A stretch of 64,000 nucleotides of DNA from Chaenocephalus aceratus (GCA_023974075.1 CM043803.1:3569495-3633494), one strand, 5' to 3'; counted from the first letter of the stretch, positions 24,601 to 36,094 are shown. The notes: generated by a model not told the origin, from the letters alone. Numbers and translations: made by a program.

Positions 24601-27264
24601 ACCAGTGATGTATTAAAAAAAAATGCAAGAAACAGATCTTATTGAAGATATATTTCCATTTCAATATTATTTGCTACCCGACTTCTTTATGTTACAATTG
24701 CTTTTTTTTTCCCGCTGATTTGTTTTTGTTTAATTCAGTTCTGCTTTTACCCCCCACGCAGGCATCTCTTACATTGCCCCCCACCTGAACAACTTGTATT
24801 TCCTGACACTGTGCCAGCGCTACGGTGTTTACCAGGTTATCCGCTGGCTATTTATGCTCAAACTGGGACTTAGTGTGGCTATGCTGCTGGCTGGGGCTGA
24901 CCACATTTATCTGCTGTGCATCTTCATTGCTAGGTATGGCAACGCACACACACATCAGCACAAGCATCACGGGGTCCGATGTGTGAACGCTTGTACTTTT
25001 GTTTGCTTGTTTTTGTTCATTTTTCTCAAATCTGAATACACAAACACAGCAATATTCTACGGGACACATCAAGGACTCTTTCTGTCGCAGTGTATTCCCT
25101 TAGCTTAAAGTCAAACAGGCACACCTAAGCATGCACAGCAACTGTAACCATTCCCATTCTTTAAGACTGGACAAATAGACATTAGGAAAGATGATTGACA
25201 CACCTCAAGTTATGGAAATGTTCTAACAAACAACTGAATAATATACTCTTGACCTTTGTTTTTCACAAACTACTTTACTGTTGGTGCTGGAGCCTGTAAC
25301 TAGAACCTTCTCTCCCTTGTAGTAACCGGGTGTTTACAGAAGGAACATGCAAGCTGCTGAAACTGGTTATCTCCGATCTGGTGGACGAGGACTTTGTGGT
25401 GAATAAACGTCAGCAGGCCACCTCTGCTCTCCTCTTTGGGATGGTCGCCCTTTTGACCAAACCTGGCCAGACGTTCGCCCCTCTCATCGGCACCTGGCTG
25501 CTGTGTGTTTACACAGGTACTGACGGAAAACTCTCCTCTCAAGGAAGTGTAAATAAGCGGCTGTGTTCATGTGTCTTTCTGACTCAGTAGCTCAGTGACA
25601 CTGCAGATTTCTAGAATTCCAAGCGGATCTGTGTCTGCATCAATGAATGTGGTAACTTTTTAAGACTATGCTTGATAAGCCTTAGTGTAAAATGAAACCT
25701 GTCAGTGTTTTCTTTTACTTATACCCAACACAAATCTTATTTACACCTATTCAAATTGCTTTATTTAACAGGTTAAAAATGACCACATGACTCTTTAGTT
25801 ACACAACCCAATTAAACTGTCATTATTGAAATGCCAAAAAAAGCATTTTTTTTCTGTCTTGATGCCGCAAAAGACATGTTATTTACAGGTTTCTCCAGTT
25901 CCATATGCTAAAAATATAAAGGACAAAGATACCCAACTTCAGGATTTCCTTGTGATCATAGAAATACACAATACAAATACACAACCCCCCTAAGGTTTTA
26001 TTAAAATAAGACTTCCTTAAGCCTCCCAACTAATACCAATTTTCTTATTTGATCTGTGTTACTCTAAGGGCCCTGTTTAGAAGTGGGATCCTGCTCTACA
26101 CATTTTTTGCACAGCTGTGTCAGGGGCATATATTCTGAAATGGTTCCATGTGTGATTTGATTCATTTGTGTTTTTCGTACCTTGAATGATCATGTGATTA
26201 ATTATGGATTTCTATTCCCCAGGTTATGATATTTTTGATCGGCACCCCGTGAAGGACTCTCTGGTCTCTGTGGCTGACGTTGCTTCCGGCTCAGGGACTC
26301 CGCCCGTGCGCCTGGGCTGCTTCTACATGTTGGTGTTCGTGCCTATCACCTGTGCCCTGCTCCAGCTGGCAGCCTGGTCTCGCTTCACCCTCCACGGCCG
26401 CAAGCTGCAGGGGATCAAGACCCTGAGGCAAGGGAACCAACAAGGCAACCTTATCGATGTCAAGGCCATATGAACTGAAGAGAGCTGCGTGTAGCTGCAC
26501 ACAGACACTTTTAAAATTGTCAGTTTTATAATCCCTCTGAGCAGCCCAGCCTTGTGTGAGAGAATATGAACCACTACACAATATGTGGAACGAGAAAAAA
26601 TGCACAATAGGCTGACAAATCCCACTGGGAACATGAAATAAACCTGCCTTATTTTTTATTACAATAATGACCTATATTTATATTTGAACAGATGACCAAA
26701 ACATAAAGTTGAACCAATCAATCCTTTTGGATGTCGAAGAACCAAGGTGACTACGTTTCGTGGTATGCGCCAAAGATAGGGTGCCCTCTCTCAAACTGTT
26801 TTTAAATCATTATTTTGGACTGTAAGGTAAAAGTTGAATTCCATTACTGCTAGCTAATTTGTCAGTAATATCAGCTTAATTCAAAGCAGGAGGAGGGTAG
26901 GTTTACCACAGAGCGACAGTTCTGATTTCTAATGTTATAACAAGGTGAATAACATGACATAAAGTTGCATTAATGTTTTTAAAGTGCTATAGAAACTGCA
27001 TGGAAATCACTTCAGAGCTGATGTATGTGTTACTGGCTCTTTACATTTTCTCAGAATAGCCTGCCAGAATGATGTGGAGAACTGAATTTTCGGATACATA
27101 CAGTATTGATGATTTTTTGCACAAAACTGCCATTTGTCTGTTTTACTTCTAACATTCTGATTGTGATATATTTTATCTGTGTCATTTGGAGATTAAGCTG
27201 GTAACAGTGCTCACTTTTCTAATTGTTCTGACTATATGAAGAATGTGGCATTACCACAAATAAA
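18540..27264 (+). CDS. mfsd13a: mfsd13a (tmem180): complete MFS-like membrane protein gene
   Basis: Eight coding exons (21276-21443, 22188-22267, 23259-23708, 23798-23918, 24156-24252, 24762-24933, 25323-25516, 26223-26473), all with GT-AG junctions and matching phases, sum to 1533 nt, or 510 residues plus stop. The human protein is about 517. Recognisable blocks are [132 protein letters not shown] and [24 protein letters not shown]13A is a multi-pass protein of the major facilitator fold (glycoside-pentoside-hexuronide:cation symporter-like group); its substrate is unknown. The start is chosen at 21276 because MGRRAW precedes the first membrane segment and aligns with the human start. A non-coding first exon near 18.5-18.66 kb and polyadenylation signals at 26637 and 27259 complete the gene. 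The outer limits are estimates. Confidence 0.95.
20274..20573 (-). repeat. inverted duplicate of the mfsd13a intron 7/exon 8 boundary
   Basis: The minus strand of 20296-20573 matches 25103-25380 nearly base for base, including the last 220 bp of intron 7, the acceptor CTTGTAG and the first 58 bp of exon 8 (encoding [12 protein letters not shown]...). The copy ends at exon 8 sequence GATCTGG and then folds back: AACTGGTTATCTCC (20282-20295) is exactly inverted at 20302-20315 with a 6-base loop. There is no full exon and no donor here, so it is not expected to be spliced as coding sequence. Confidence 0.92.
21186..21443 (+). CDS. mfsd13a: mfsd13a exon 2 (first coding exon)
   Basis: Acceptor TTTGCAG at 21185. 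90 nt of leader, then ATG at 21276. Encodes the N-terminus and first transmembrane helix and ends in WVGE before GTGAGG. Ends in phase 0. Confidence 0.92.
22188..22267 (+). CDS. mfsd13a: mfsd13a exon 3
   Basis: Encodes [20 protein letters not shown] and the following FLSSP. The [11 protein letters not shown] motif is the MFS loop between helices 2 and 3. Flanked by CCACAG and GTAAGT; ends in phase 2. Confidence 0.95.
23259..23708 (+). CDS. mfsd13a: mfsd13a exon 4, largest exon
   Basis: 450 nt encoding several membrane helices: from [19 protein letters not shown] through [60 protein letters not shown] to the basic loop [19 protein letters not shown]-rich compared with its introns. Confidence 0.96.
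23798..23918 (+). CDS. mfsd13a: mfsd13a exon 5
   Basis: Encodes the cytosolic loop [20 protein letters not shown] and the next helix start ([15 protein letters not shown]). Acceptor GTCTCAG, donor GTGAGA. Confidence 0.94.
24156..24252 (+). CDS. mfsd13a: mfsd13a exon 6
   Basis: Encodes [20 protein letters not shown], a highly conserved MFSD13A block, and ASTGSILL. Acceptor CTGCAG, donor GTAAGA. Confidence 0.95.
24762..24933 (+). CDS. mfsd13a: mfsd13a exon 7
   Basis: Encodes [20 protein letters not shown], then [14 protein letters not shown] and LLCIFIA. Acceptor CCACGCAG; donor AG|GTATGG. Confidence 0.94.
25323..25516 (+). CDS. mfsd13a: mfsd13a exon 8
   Basis: Encodes [20 protein letters not shown] through [20 protein letters not shown] and TWLLCVYT. 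Its first 58 nt and upstream intron have an inverted copy in intron 1. Donor ACAG|GTACTG. Confidence 0.95.
26223..26473 (+). CDS. mfsd13a: mfsd13a exon 9 (last coding exon)
   Basis: Encodes [20 protein letters not shown], the last helix ([20 protein letters not shown]) and a basic tail ending IDVKAI before TGA at 26471. Acceptor TATTCCCCAG. Confidence 0.95.
26637..26642 (+). terminator. polyadenylation signal AATAAA (proximal)
   Basis: 164 bp after the mfsd13a stop. A second AATAAA lies at 27259-27264, so short and long 3' UTR forms are possible. Confidence 0.55.
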
Positions 27265-27762
27265 CCTCATATATGTTGAAAAGTCAACTAAACTCTGCTT
27301 TGATGTGACATCTGTTTGTTGTAATTATTTAACCTCATTCCACTGACATGTGTAATAATAATTTAGGGGGGTCTACAAGTATTGGTAACAGCCATTATGA
27401 ACTGTAAGGCACCCACAGTTTGCCGTCTAGTGAGAGAATATAGACCCAAATGTTTATAAGTATACTAACGACATTCATAGGCTTGCTATGTGATTGCAGG
27501 TCAAGAATTCCATGTAAGTTAAAATCATCAATCCAATAAAGATAATCGGGGTAAGTATTGTAAATTAAGAAAAAGTGATTAGTTCTTGTGATCCCCATTT
27601 CCAGGGTTTCGCCAGAATCTGTGATAAGTTACTAACATAGTGATTTTTCTTTAAACTTATTAGACGCCTGGAAAGATCAAATTAGAAGAAGTTGAACAAT
27701 GAATGTAAAAGGGGGGGGGGGAGAGTATGTTCAGCTACATTACTTAGTTTAACAGAAGTGTA
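26643..27762. other. mfsd13a 3' UTR and downstream intergenic DNA
   Basis: No coding potential recognised. The distal AATAAA at 27259 probably marks the end of the longer transcript. The remainder is AT-rich with a poly-G run at 27711-27721. Confidence 0.45.
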
Positions 27763-27872
27763 TGGAGACGGAATCCATCCATCCATCCATCTTCTCCCGC
27801 TTATCCGTGGTCGGGTCGCGGGGGTAGCAGTTCCAGCAGAGCCCCAAACTTTCTTTTCCCTGGAGACGGAAT
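27763..27872 (-). mobile_element. short Rex3/RTE-type LINE 3' insertion with 12-bp TSD
   Basis: TGGAGACGGAAT at 27763-27774 is repeated exactly at 27861-27872. It encloses an 86-bp insert that on the minus strand ends in a GGAT repeat tail after GACCCGACCACGGATAAGCG. That tail and core match the 3' end I associate with fish Rex3/RTE LINEs. It is a heavily 5'-truncated retroposition. Confidence 0.75.
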
Positions 27873-28426
27873 CTGCATACATAATTTGATCATGTCTGTT
27901 TGATTGTTAAACCAAAGGCTGTGTTAATGGCGTACACAGGTCACATGTCGAGATCTGTTTTAACTACTATAATGATATGTAGGCAGTTTTTTAATATTGC
28001 TTTTGACGGGGATATATAAGAAAACTTCACATTCACAGAGACGACAACAACTACTTGTAATGTGAAGACTTCTGTGCGAAGGCGGAAGTAGCAGGAAGTA
28101 ATTCTCTCGTTTTGATTCTCAGAGCGTACAGCGCATGCATCTAGTTTCAAGACATACTATTGTATACCTTTGTGAGTTTGATCTATAATTCCTTTTTAAA
28201 TGTACTCATTACTCGTACTGTTATGACAATTATTATTTTTAGTTTCTCTAAATTCAAGGGGTAACCAAACTCTTCAAGTACGGAATAAACGACAGGGATC
28301 AAGATATTGTTACCCATCATGCACTGCGCGCAACATTTCAAATGTTTAAAACATATATTGCTTAGATTTTTAAAGACGAAATCGTTTATCTTCAATCACC
28401 TTTCTTCAACAAAAAGAGGTTTTCTA

Positions 28427-28453
28427 TAATAATAATAATAATAATAATAATAT
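28427..28453. repeat. (AAT)n microsatellite
   Basis: Nine trinucleotide units. Confidence 0.85.
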
Positions 28454-28540
28454 TACGGAACAGTAAGGAGTATGGGCTTCTTGCACCATCACTGTACATT
28501 GTATAACAGAAAATAGCATTCTCTACCGTTTCAATCCTCC

Positions 28541-28674
28541 GTCAGTACACTCATGTTTCTCTTCAGAGCGCATAAATCTTTCGCCTTTTACTAAAGATTT
28601 CCGTGGAGAGGAACACTATGAGTTCGAATTAATTTTTTGATGCCCTGCCTCGTGCGGGGCTTCCTAATCTTGTG
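28541..28674 (+). repeat. isolated end fragment of the 32.8-35.0 kb element family
   Basis: From GTCAGTACACTCATGTTTCT to CGTGCGGGGCTTCCTAA it matches 32920-33050 almost exactly, and 34840-34962 in inverse orientation. No matching right arm is nearby, so it is a solitary end fragment. Confidence 0.75.
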
Positions 28675-29256
28675 AAAAAAAACTCGTCGTGTCACTGAAT
28701 ATAACAACAGTGATTAACAGAAGTTTCACATCAACGCAATAAACTGTGTTTTGATTAAAGCTCTCCTAATATGCTATCTTTTTTAAAAGGCATAATTTAT
28801 AGGTCTCAGATGTATAACATATATAAAAAACATGTGAGATGAAGCCATATGAAGCTTTCCAGCCAATTGTTTCGCAAAAGGGTTCATCTCATGAGGCTTC
28901 ATCATGGGCTTCATTTGAACACAAACCCCCTGTTGGTCAAAGTGTGTAAAACAGGCAGATTGGACATCTCAACAGTGTGCTGTATCTCATACCGAGTTCC
29001 CAATGAGTAAAGCCTTAGAATAACTCTAAACAACGAACATAAAATCATATTTTCATGTTAACAATATTGTATTTATTCCAGTTTAATGATTGTGATTGAA
29101 AAGCCTAATGAGGCTGCTAAACATTGCAAAGAGGGATTTTTATTCCTTAACAACATTCGTAAACTTAATCATGTTGTAGCCTGAGAAATGTTAAACCATA
29201 TCAAAGAATACATTATCTCATTTAGCTGTAGCTTTTATAAAATAAAAATAAATGTA

Positions 29257-29328
29257 TTGACCAGTCTTTGAACCAGGGACCCTGCGGTTGAGGGTCAACT
29301 GCTTTCCGGCTGAGCCACTGCACGTACA
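29257..29328 (-). repeat. tRNA-like (tRNA-derived) sequence, probably a SINE or pseudo-tRNA
   Basis: Read on the minus strand it has an A-box-like TGGCTCAGCCGG and a B-box-like GGTTCAAAGAC about 35 bases later, the spacing of a pol III internal promoter. The arms around the would-be anticodon do not form a good five-pair stem, so I do not call a functional tRNA. Confidence 0.4.
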
Positions 29329-29329
29329 C

Positions 29330-30415
29330 TAACCCTATCTGAAAATACTGGAATATATTTAGTCCTGTATTTATTCATTTTTTTATTCCTACATTTATTT
29401 ATACTTTTATTTATTAATACTTTTGACATGTTCCGACCTCTATATAGGTGAGGGTCTGAGCTCTCTTAATTACATCGTGTCAGCACCGGGCCCGGGTACA
29501 GGAGGGGTAATATCCATGGGCGTCGCCTGGACCTGAAAACATTCCGGGCTTAGCCCACAGTGGCGGCGGCCGCGGCGATACAGTGGAATTCTCTACTGCA
29601 ACACTCCCCACACTTACACACAGTAGTACACCCGCGATTTATGCTCGTCACCCTCTCCCTCCGGTCTACATTAATACAAAAAATGATCCCAGTAGGCTAT
29701 GATTGTATGAACTATGAAAATATCTTAAAATCAATACAAATGTATTTATTATAAACGTTAGTCTTTAACACCTATCACTGTGTACATCACCATTCAAACA
29801 TCTTTTAAAAGTTTAACAAACCCCACACAGCTCAGTGAAATGTTGACTTTATTTGATCATTTCAGTAAATACTAACGTTCATATTTATCTTTTTGATTAT
29901 AATACTGATGAACGTTCAAAACAAAGCACTTTGGCAACGACATACGTTTTAAAAAGCTTAAGCACCGTAACTTTCATGATATAATTTCTCCGTCATAATC
30001 GATTGTTTCCGTGAACGGCCGACTGTTGTGTGACGTCAAATGCTGCGGCTGCAAGGCATTGTGGGGCAGCATTTTCTCCTCTCCTTTCGGTTAGGGTGGT
30101 CCAGTGGTTCCTAAGCTAAAGGAGGTTATAAAGGAAGTTTTAAACCTCCTTTCCTATCCTAGAGAATTCGAACGGCACTTATCATGGCTGCCACTGAGGG
30201 ACTTCCGGGTCATTTCACTCCATTAGGAAGGTTCCTAAGCTAAATGGACAATTCGACTGCAGCCCGGGTCCCAAAGCTTGCTGCTGTATTTACTCCCTCC
30301 ATCTGACAGGAGGGAGCCTCGTTGAGCTGCGAGTGTGGCTACAGACGGAGTTCACTCCGTCACGGAGGGGTAGGGTCGAGGGAGTGGTTTGGGATTGGGC
30401 CTAAATGCGCCATTG

Positions 30416-30469
<54 letters not shown>

Positions 30470-31089
30470 CCGAGCTTGAATGACACAAGCACACGTTTAT
30501 TTCCATGCAACTCTCTGATTGGTCTGGTGTCATGCCTCTGTTGCATTCACTGAATACGGGAAATTACAGTCCTGCCGTCCTCTCTTGTGACATGATGAAT
30601 TTCACGTAAAGCACGGTCAATGTTCAATTGCCCAGGCCAGGCGACGCCACTGGTAATATCGTTCTTATTATACATCCATGGGTAATATGAGCGTTGTGGT
30701 TCAACAGTTCAACCGATCTGAATCGCTTTCTGAAGCAGTCACGTGGTATCGACAGGCAGCAGGCTTCGTTTGTCATCGGTTACGTCATTGGCCCAAAACG
30801 ATACAAGCCTCGATACAAGGTTCACAAAAAGCTTCGGGGATTACTCGACACACGCTCCGATGCCTCGGCGCAATACGTAACATCACTACTATGAAGTGTT
30901 TTGCTCAAAATACCAAACAGATCACCCATGCCTCATACTCCTCCATTTCAGCCCTGTTAGAGAAGTGCTGATTCTGGGTACATAGCTTTAAAAATCAATT
31001 GTGACATTTATTAAATTGGGAAATGTATCAAAATGGACACATTGTCAATATTTTTAGACTTCTCAATTATATTTAGTTTATAGGCTACC
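29330..31089. other. repeat-rich intergenic stretch, unassigned
   Basis: Contains GC-rich pieces (GGCGTCGCCTGG near 29520 and the inverse CCAGGCGACGCC near 30640) that suggest the ends of another inverted-repeat element, an AC microsatellite at 30417-30466, and no credible gene. Confidence 0.35.
30417..30466. repeat. (AC)n microsatellite
   Basis: About 25 AC units. Confidence 0.92.
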
Positions 31090-32642
31090 TTAAAGGTGGG
31101 GTAGGTAAGTTTGAGAAACCGGCTCGAGATCGCTAGAATTTGAAAATACACAACCAGAGAAAATCTGCCACTTCCTTATAGAGCCCCTCCTCCAACACAC
31201 ACGAATGCGCACATGATCAATGAGGGCACGAGATAAGTTTGTGCCCCGATGGAAGGCTGACAGGCAGGTAGGCCATCGGATTGGTTGTACTTTTTACAGT
31301 ATTACGGCTTCTACAGATGACATTTTTTAATGGATTTTTTGTCAAAGCACTTAAGATATTCAAACGTACCTACGTAAGTAGGTACGTTTCAGAAACCGGC
31401 TCGAGGTACACTTTTTGTTATATTCCATGGAATGCTCTTAACATCCCGATAGCAATGAATAAGTGTTTTGGCAAAAAATCCAGCACAGCCCCACCTAGTG
31501 TCAGCAGAAAGTATTAAAACAATGATTACAACAAAATGCAAAAAATTAATTAAAAAATATATAAAATATATTTTAAGATCATGGTTAATCATCTGATTCG
31601 TCTGTGTTCTTCTAATTAGTGTCTGCAGTGTGTGCCTATTGAGCTGTTTAGAGCCATGTGGGACAAAACCTGATCCTGCCCCTCCCTCTCTCTGTCTAAG
31701 TGAACGGTGACTGTAAAAACTACACTGCGCATGCTTAGAGTATTTTCCTATTTAATGTGTGTGGCAAAAAATAATGACCATAGGGGCATAGTGCTGCCAT
31801 CCCCACCATACGTCATCTCACATAATTCAGAGCTGATTGGCTGTAAGTACGTGTGCCACGAAAAGTGTGGTGTGTAAAGAGGAGACGAGAGAGCTGCAGT
31901 GAGGCGTCCTAAAACCCGGAAGTAAGCTGCGCATGGCTTCCCTCCACAAAAAAGCAATGAGATTTCTCCATAGGATTTTAGAAAATAGCTCCAAATAAGA
32001 TCTGTGGGAAACAAACCTGTTAGATAAATGCACGTTTTGTTCAGCCGGATAATATCCTACTTTTATCATTTTCGAATCATAAATCTATCATTTAGATTTA
32101 TGATAGACTTTTGAAACTACAAGAAGATAAGGAGGACTTTTACAAAAAAGTAATAGAGATTTTTGTCCAGAGGGATAGGCAAATGGACTTCATCTTCAAG
32201 TCAAGGTAAGACCACCATTTTATTGAAAATGGGATCTTACTAAGAGAGAACAATTCAATATTTAAATGATAAAATTACATTTTGTGGGTATCCTTCTGTT
32301 GAACTGTCTGTTTAAAATTAATTGAAGCATCAGACAAAAAAAGCTTTTGAAAATAATATTATATTTTGATTTAGGTCAAAATATAATATTTGTAAACCTG
32401 AAGAGTCAGTGCCAGTGCCTCACCAGCCATGAACCTCACTGCAGAAGCTTATATATAGACATCTGAGTTTTTTGTGCCCCACCACTTTTGTACATAGAAA
32501 CGTGCCCTCATTGGTCATGTGCGCGTTCGTGTGTGTTGGAGGAGGGGCTCTGTAAGGAAGTGGCAGATTTTTTCCGGTTGTGTATTTTCAAATTCTAGCG
32601 ATCTCGAGCCGGTTTCTCCAAAATGACCTACCCCACTTTTAA
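31090..32642. mobile_element. TTAA-flanked non-autonomous DNA transposon with about 155-bp inverted repeats
   Basis: TTAA at 31090-31093 and 32639-32642 flanks an element whose ends (AGGTGGGGTAGGTAAG at left; inverse AAGTGGGGTAGGTCAT at right) continue as matching inverted arms through GAAACCGGCTCGAGATCGCT and GAATTTGAAAATACACAACC. The arms run to about 31245 and 32485. The TTAA target suggests a Kolobok- or piggyBac-type transposase acted in trans. No transposase lies inside. The interior holds a perfect hairpin near 31365-31390 and a block near 31915-32020 that I recall from other fish repeats. Confidence 0.75.
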
Positions 32643-32842
32643 GTAATAACTTTCTCCCAAAAAAAAAATTGTGTTCACATAATGAAAAAAACACATGTAT
32701 GATAATTTATATTTATAATTTCCGATATTATGAGTAGCCCACTTTATAATCGGTCGATTGATCAGAGTCATATTTAGCTGTATTTACAGTATATGCTGTC
32801 ATTATTTACCCTTATGTCCGCTTCAGGTCCGCTTACTTGTTT

Positions 32843-35041
32843 CAGCCTAACGACGCTCTGACACCGTCCCTGGTGGGTGTAGGTCGCGAGGCTGCTTCCT
32901 CCACCTTTTCTGTGAGAGGTCAGTACACTCATGTTTCTCTTCAGAGCGCATAAATCTTTCGCCTTTTACTAAAGATTTCCGTGGAGAGGAACACTATGAG
33001 TTCAATCTAATTTTTTGATGCCCTCCCTCGTGCGGGGCTTCCTAAACTTGTTTAAAAGAAACTGTCTTGTCCTCTTATTGTCAGAGAACAAGCAAATACA
33101 AGTAGTGAGTGAAATATATTTCCTCCTTGGAGCTCTGCTCCAGATAAATACAGTTCAGGTTAGGTACAAAATATAAACACTAGTTTTAAATTTTAGATAG
33201 TTACTGTTAATCTAAGTTATCTCAGTCGTTCTCACACGGTTTGGGCACCATTTATGTGAACACATCTTTCCAATGCACACCTTTATATAATTATTATAGT
33301 TGTAAAACAGGTAAGAAATGTTTTTTATTTACAGGACAGTAAAACAAAAATACAGATTTGAACAGGGAGTGACTAGTAAAATATCCATAAATAAATAGAA
33401 AAAATGCTTATTAGGTTAAATAAGATACACTTTAAAAGTTGTTCACAGAGAAGCAGGGGGAGAAAGGGTGAGGGAGAGAGAGGATAATAGAGAGGGGAGG
33501 GAGAGAGGGGATAGGAGAGAGGGGAGGGAGGATGGAGAGGAGAGAGAGAGAGGGGAGGCTCTGAGAAAGATTCAGGAGCCCAGACACACTCACATAAATG
33601 ATTGATGCATTTAACTCCAACATTTTAAGCAACCCCCCGCACCCCCCTGAAGGATGGGAGGTCCACTCCCAAATTCAAACAGGTTCACCTGGCTAATGCC
33701 CTTTTCTCACCAACGCGGTTCCAGGGGCGGTTCGGAGCTAGAGCCTGATAAGCTCAATTTTCCTGTTCACACCGCAGCGGAGCCAGCTCTAAGCACCGAA
33801 AACCGGGGCGGGATCAACCTGAGCAATAACAGTTTATGGCGAGTACGGCAAATTAAAGTTGTAACAAGCAGTAGCGCTGACCAAAGTGACTAGAACGCAA
33901 CCACTTATTTAAAAAAAACACACTTTATAAAGTCAGGCAACACTAACCAGGCTTAGTTTGATTCTGTTTATGTGTACCTTACTTTGACCATCCGTTCGCT
34001 ATCATTGATCATTGTGGAGAGCAGGCAGACGTTTTGTTTTGTATTATAGCAGAACACTACTTTTAAACTTTAGATAGTTACTGATAATCTCAGTCGTTCT
34101 CACGCGGTTTGGGCACCATTTATGTGCACACATTTTTCCAATGCACACCTTTATATGATTATTATAGTTATAAAACAGGTAGGAAACAGATTTTAACAGG
34201 GGAGTGACTAGTACAAAAAACATGAATAAATAGAAAAAAATGCTTATTAGGTTAAATAAGATACACTTTAAAAGTTGCTTACTGCCTCACAGAGAAGCAG
34301 GGGGAGAAAGGGGGGAGGTAAAGAGGAGCGAGTTTGGTTTCTCCACCTTTTGCTCATGTTTCTCTTCAGAGCGCATACATCTTTTACCTTTCACTAAAGA
34401 TTTCCGTGGAGAGGAACACTTTGAGTCCAATCTAATTTGTTGATGCACTGCCTCGCGTGGGGCTTTCTTTCTGTGTGAAAAATAACAATGGTATTGCGCA
34501 AGCGCGTCGGCATAAATTATTCGATTTACTGTACAATTATCTCCGTAATAAATGGTATTTTATTGTACAATATTTAACTTTACATTTTGTTCTTGTAAAA
34601 CATTTTCTATTTACATGTAGGCCTATATAGTCCATCCATAGAGATAGACTATACCTGGGCTACATATGACAATAAATCCTTTGAATCTTGACATTATTTT
34701 CTACTCAACTACAATTCCAGAGGTAAATCGCGTAATTTAACCCCACTACCTGTATTTGGTTTACAGATTAGGATTATTGATTTGAAATAGAAACCAAATT
34801 CGAATAAGACATTAATTTGTTTTTATAAACAAGTTTAGGTAGCCCCGCACGAGGTAGGGCATCAAAAAATTAGATTGAACTCATAGTGTTCCTCTCCACG
34901 GAAATCTTTAGTAAAAGGCGAAAGATTTATGCGCTCTGAAGAGAAACATGAGTGTACTACCCTTTATTAGAAAAGGTGGAGCGACCGACCTCGCGACTTA
35001 CACCCATCAGGGACGGTGTCAGAGCGTCGAGAGAGAGGCTG
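32843..35041. mobile_element. 2.2-kb inverted-repeat element with about 200-bp arms
   Basis: The left arm (about 32843-33060) and right arm (about 34820-35041) are inverted copies. They share GACGCTCTGACACCGTCCCT, CTCCACCTTTTCT, CACTCATGTTTCTCTTCAGA and CCTCGTGCGGGGC. A third, diverged forward copy of the inner half of the arm lies at 34341-34468. Inside, 33176-33470 is directly duplicated at about 34050-34330. No transposase is recognisable, so this is a non-autonomous element with internal rearrangement. Confidence 0.7.
33447..33560. repeat. polypurine (GA-rich) tract
   Basis: About 110 bases almost entirely G and A on the plus strand, inside the 32.8-35.0 kb element. Confidence 0.85.
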
Positions 35042-35155
35042 ACACAACTAGTGGATATAGGCTAAAGGTCAATAAATACAAATGTGTACATCCAAATATG
35101 ACTTGGATAAATTAAGACAAGAGGTGGGAAGTACATTTACTCAATTACTGCACTT

Positions 35156-35315
<160 letters not shown>

Positions 35316-35694
35316 AGAAAGAAATGCTATGTGTTCCCTTAAAGCTGCAGCTTAGCCGTGTGGAGAGGGAGATGCTATGTGTTCCCGTATTCTGTGCTGC
35401 TTAGCCCCGATATATTTGATACCCTGTCTTATGTAATATCATTTGTGGAACCAAATAAAGTATTCAATTGTTTGTTGCTTAGACATATACTGTAACATTT
35501 ATATTATGATGTGTTATATTATGTTCTTACTATGTTACTGTTTTTATATGAAAAGGATAACTTTTTGAATAAATATGATGAAGTTGAATTTATATCTTAC
35601 ATGTGTCCTTTTACGATGACGTGGATCATTTATATCAAATTGACTATGTTATCTTACACATTGTAAGAGTATCATGTAGTGTTTTATTCACAGT

Positions 35695-35850
35695 AGTCTG
35701 GTTCCGGTCTTGACTCGGTCTCGCCTTGCCTTGGTCTTGGTCTTGACTTGGTCTTGACTTGGTCTTGACCTCTTGAAGTCTTGGTCTTGTCTTGGTCTTG
35801 CTACTCTCCGGTCTTGGTAATGTATTGGTCTCGGATGAGGTGGTCTCGAC
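35695..35850. repeat. degenerate GGTCTTG minisatellite
   Basis: Repeated TTGGTCTTGACTTGGTCTTG-type units with drift, without an open reading function. Confidence 0.6.
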
Positions 35851-36094
35851 TCTGCAGTATACACAGTAGTTAACTAGCTGCACCATTACCAGCTTTGATA
35901 ACACTTTAATGATCAATACTTATAATCAATGGACCGATCTGCATAAGGAATGCTTTTACTCTTCGTTCTTTAAGTATATTTTGATTCTTTTACTTTTGTA
36001 CTTTTACTTGAGTAACATTTTGAATGCAGGACTTTTACTTATAACATAGTATTCCTCCACTCTGGTAATAACTGCATAAGCCTATAAACCAACC

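Noticed and set aside
29257..29328. A functional tRNA gene on the minus strand
   Set aside because: A and B box-like motifs are present, but the anticodon and acceptor stems do not pair convincingly; kept only as a tRNA-derived repeat.
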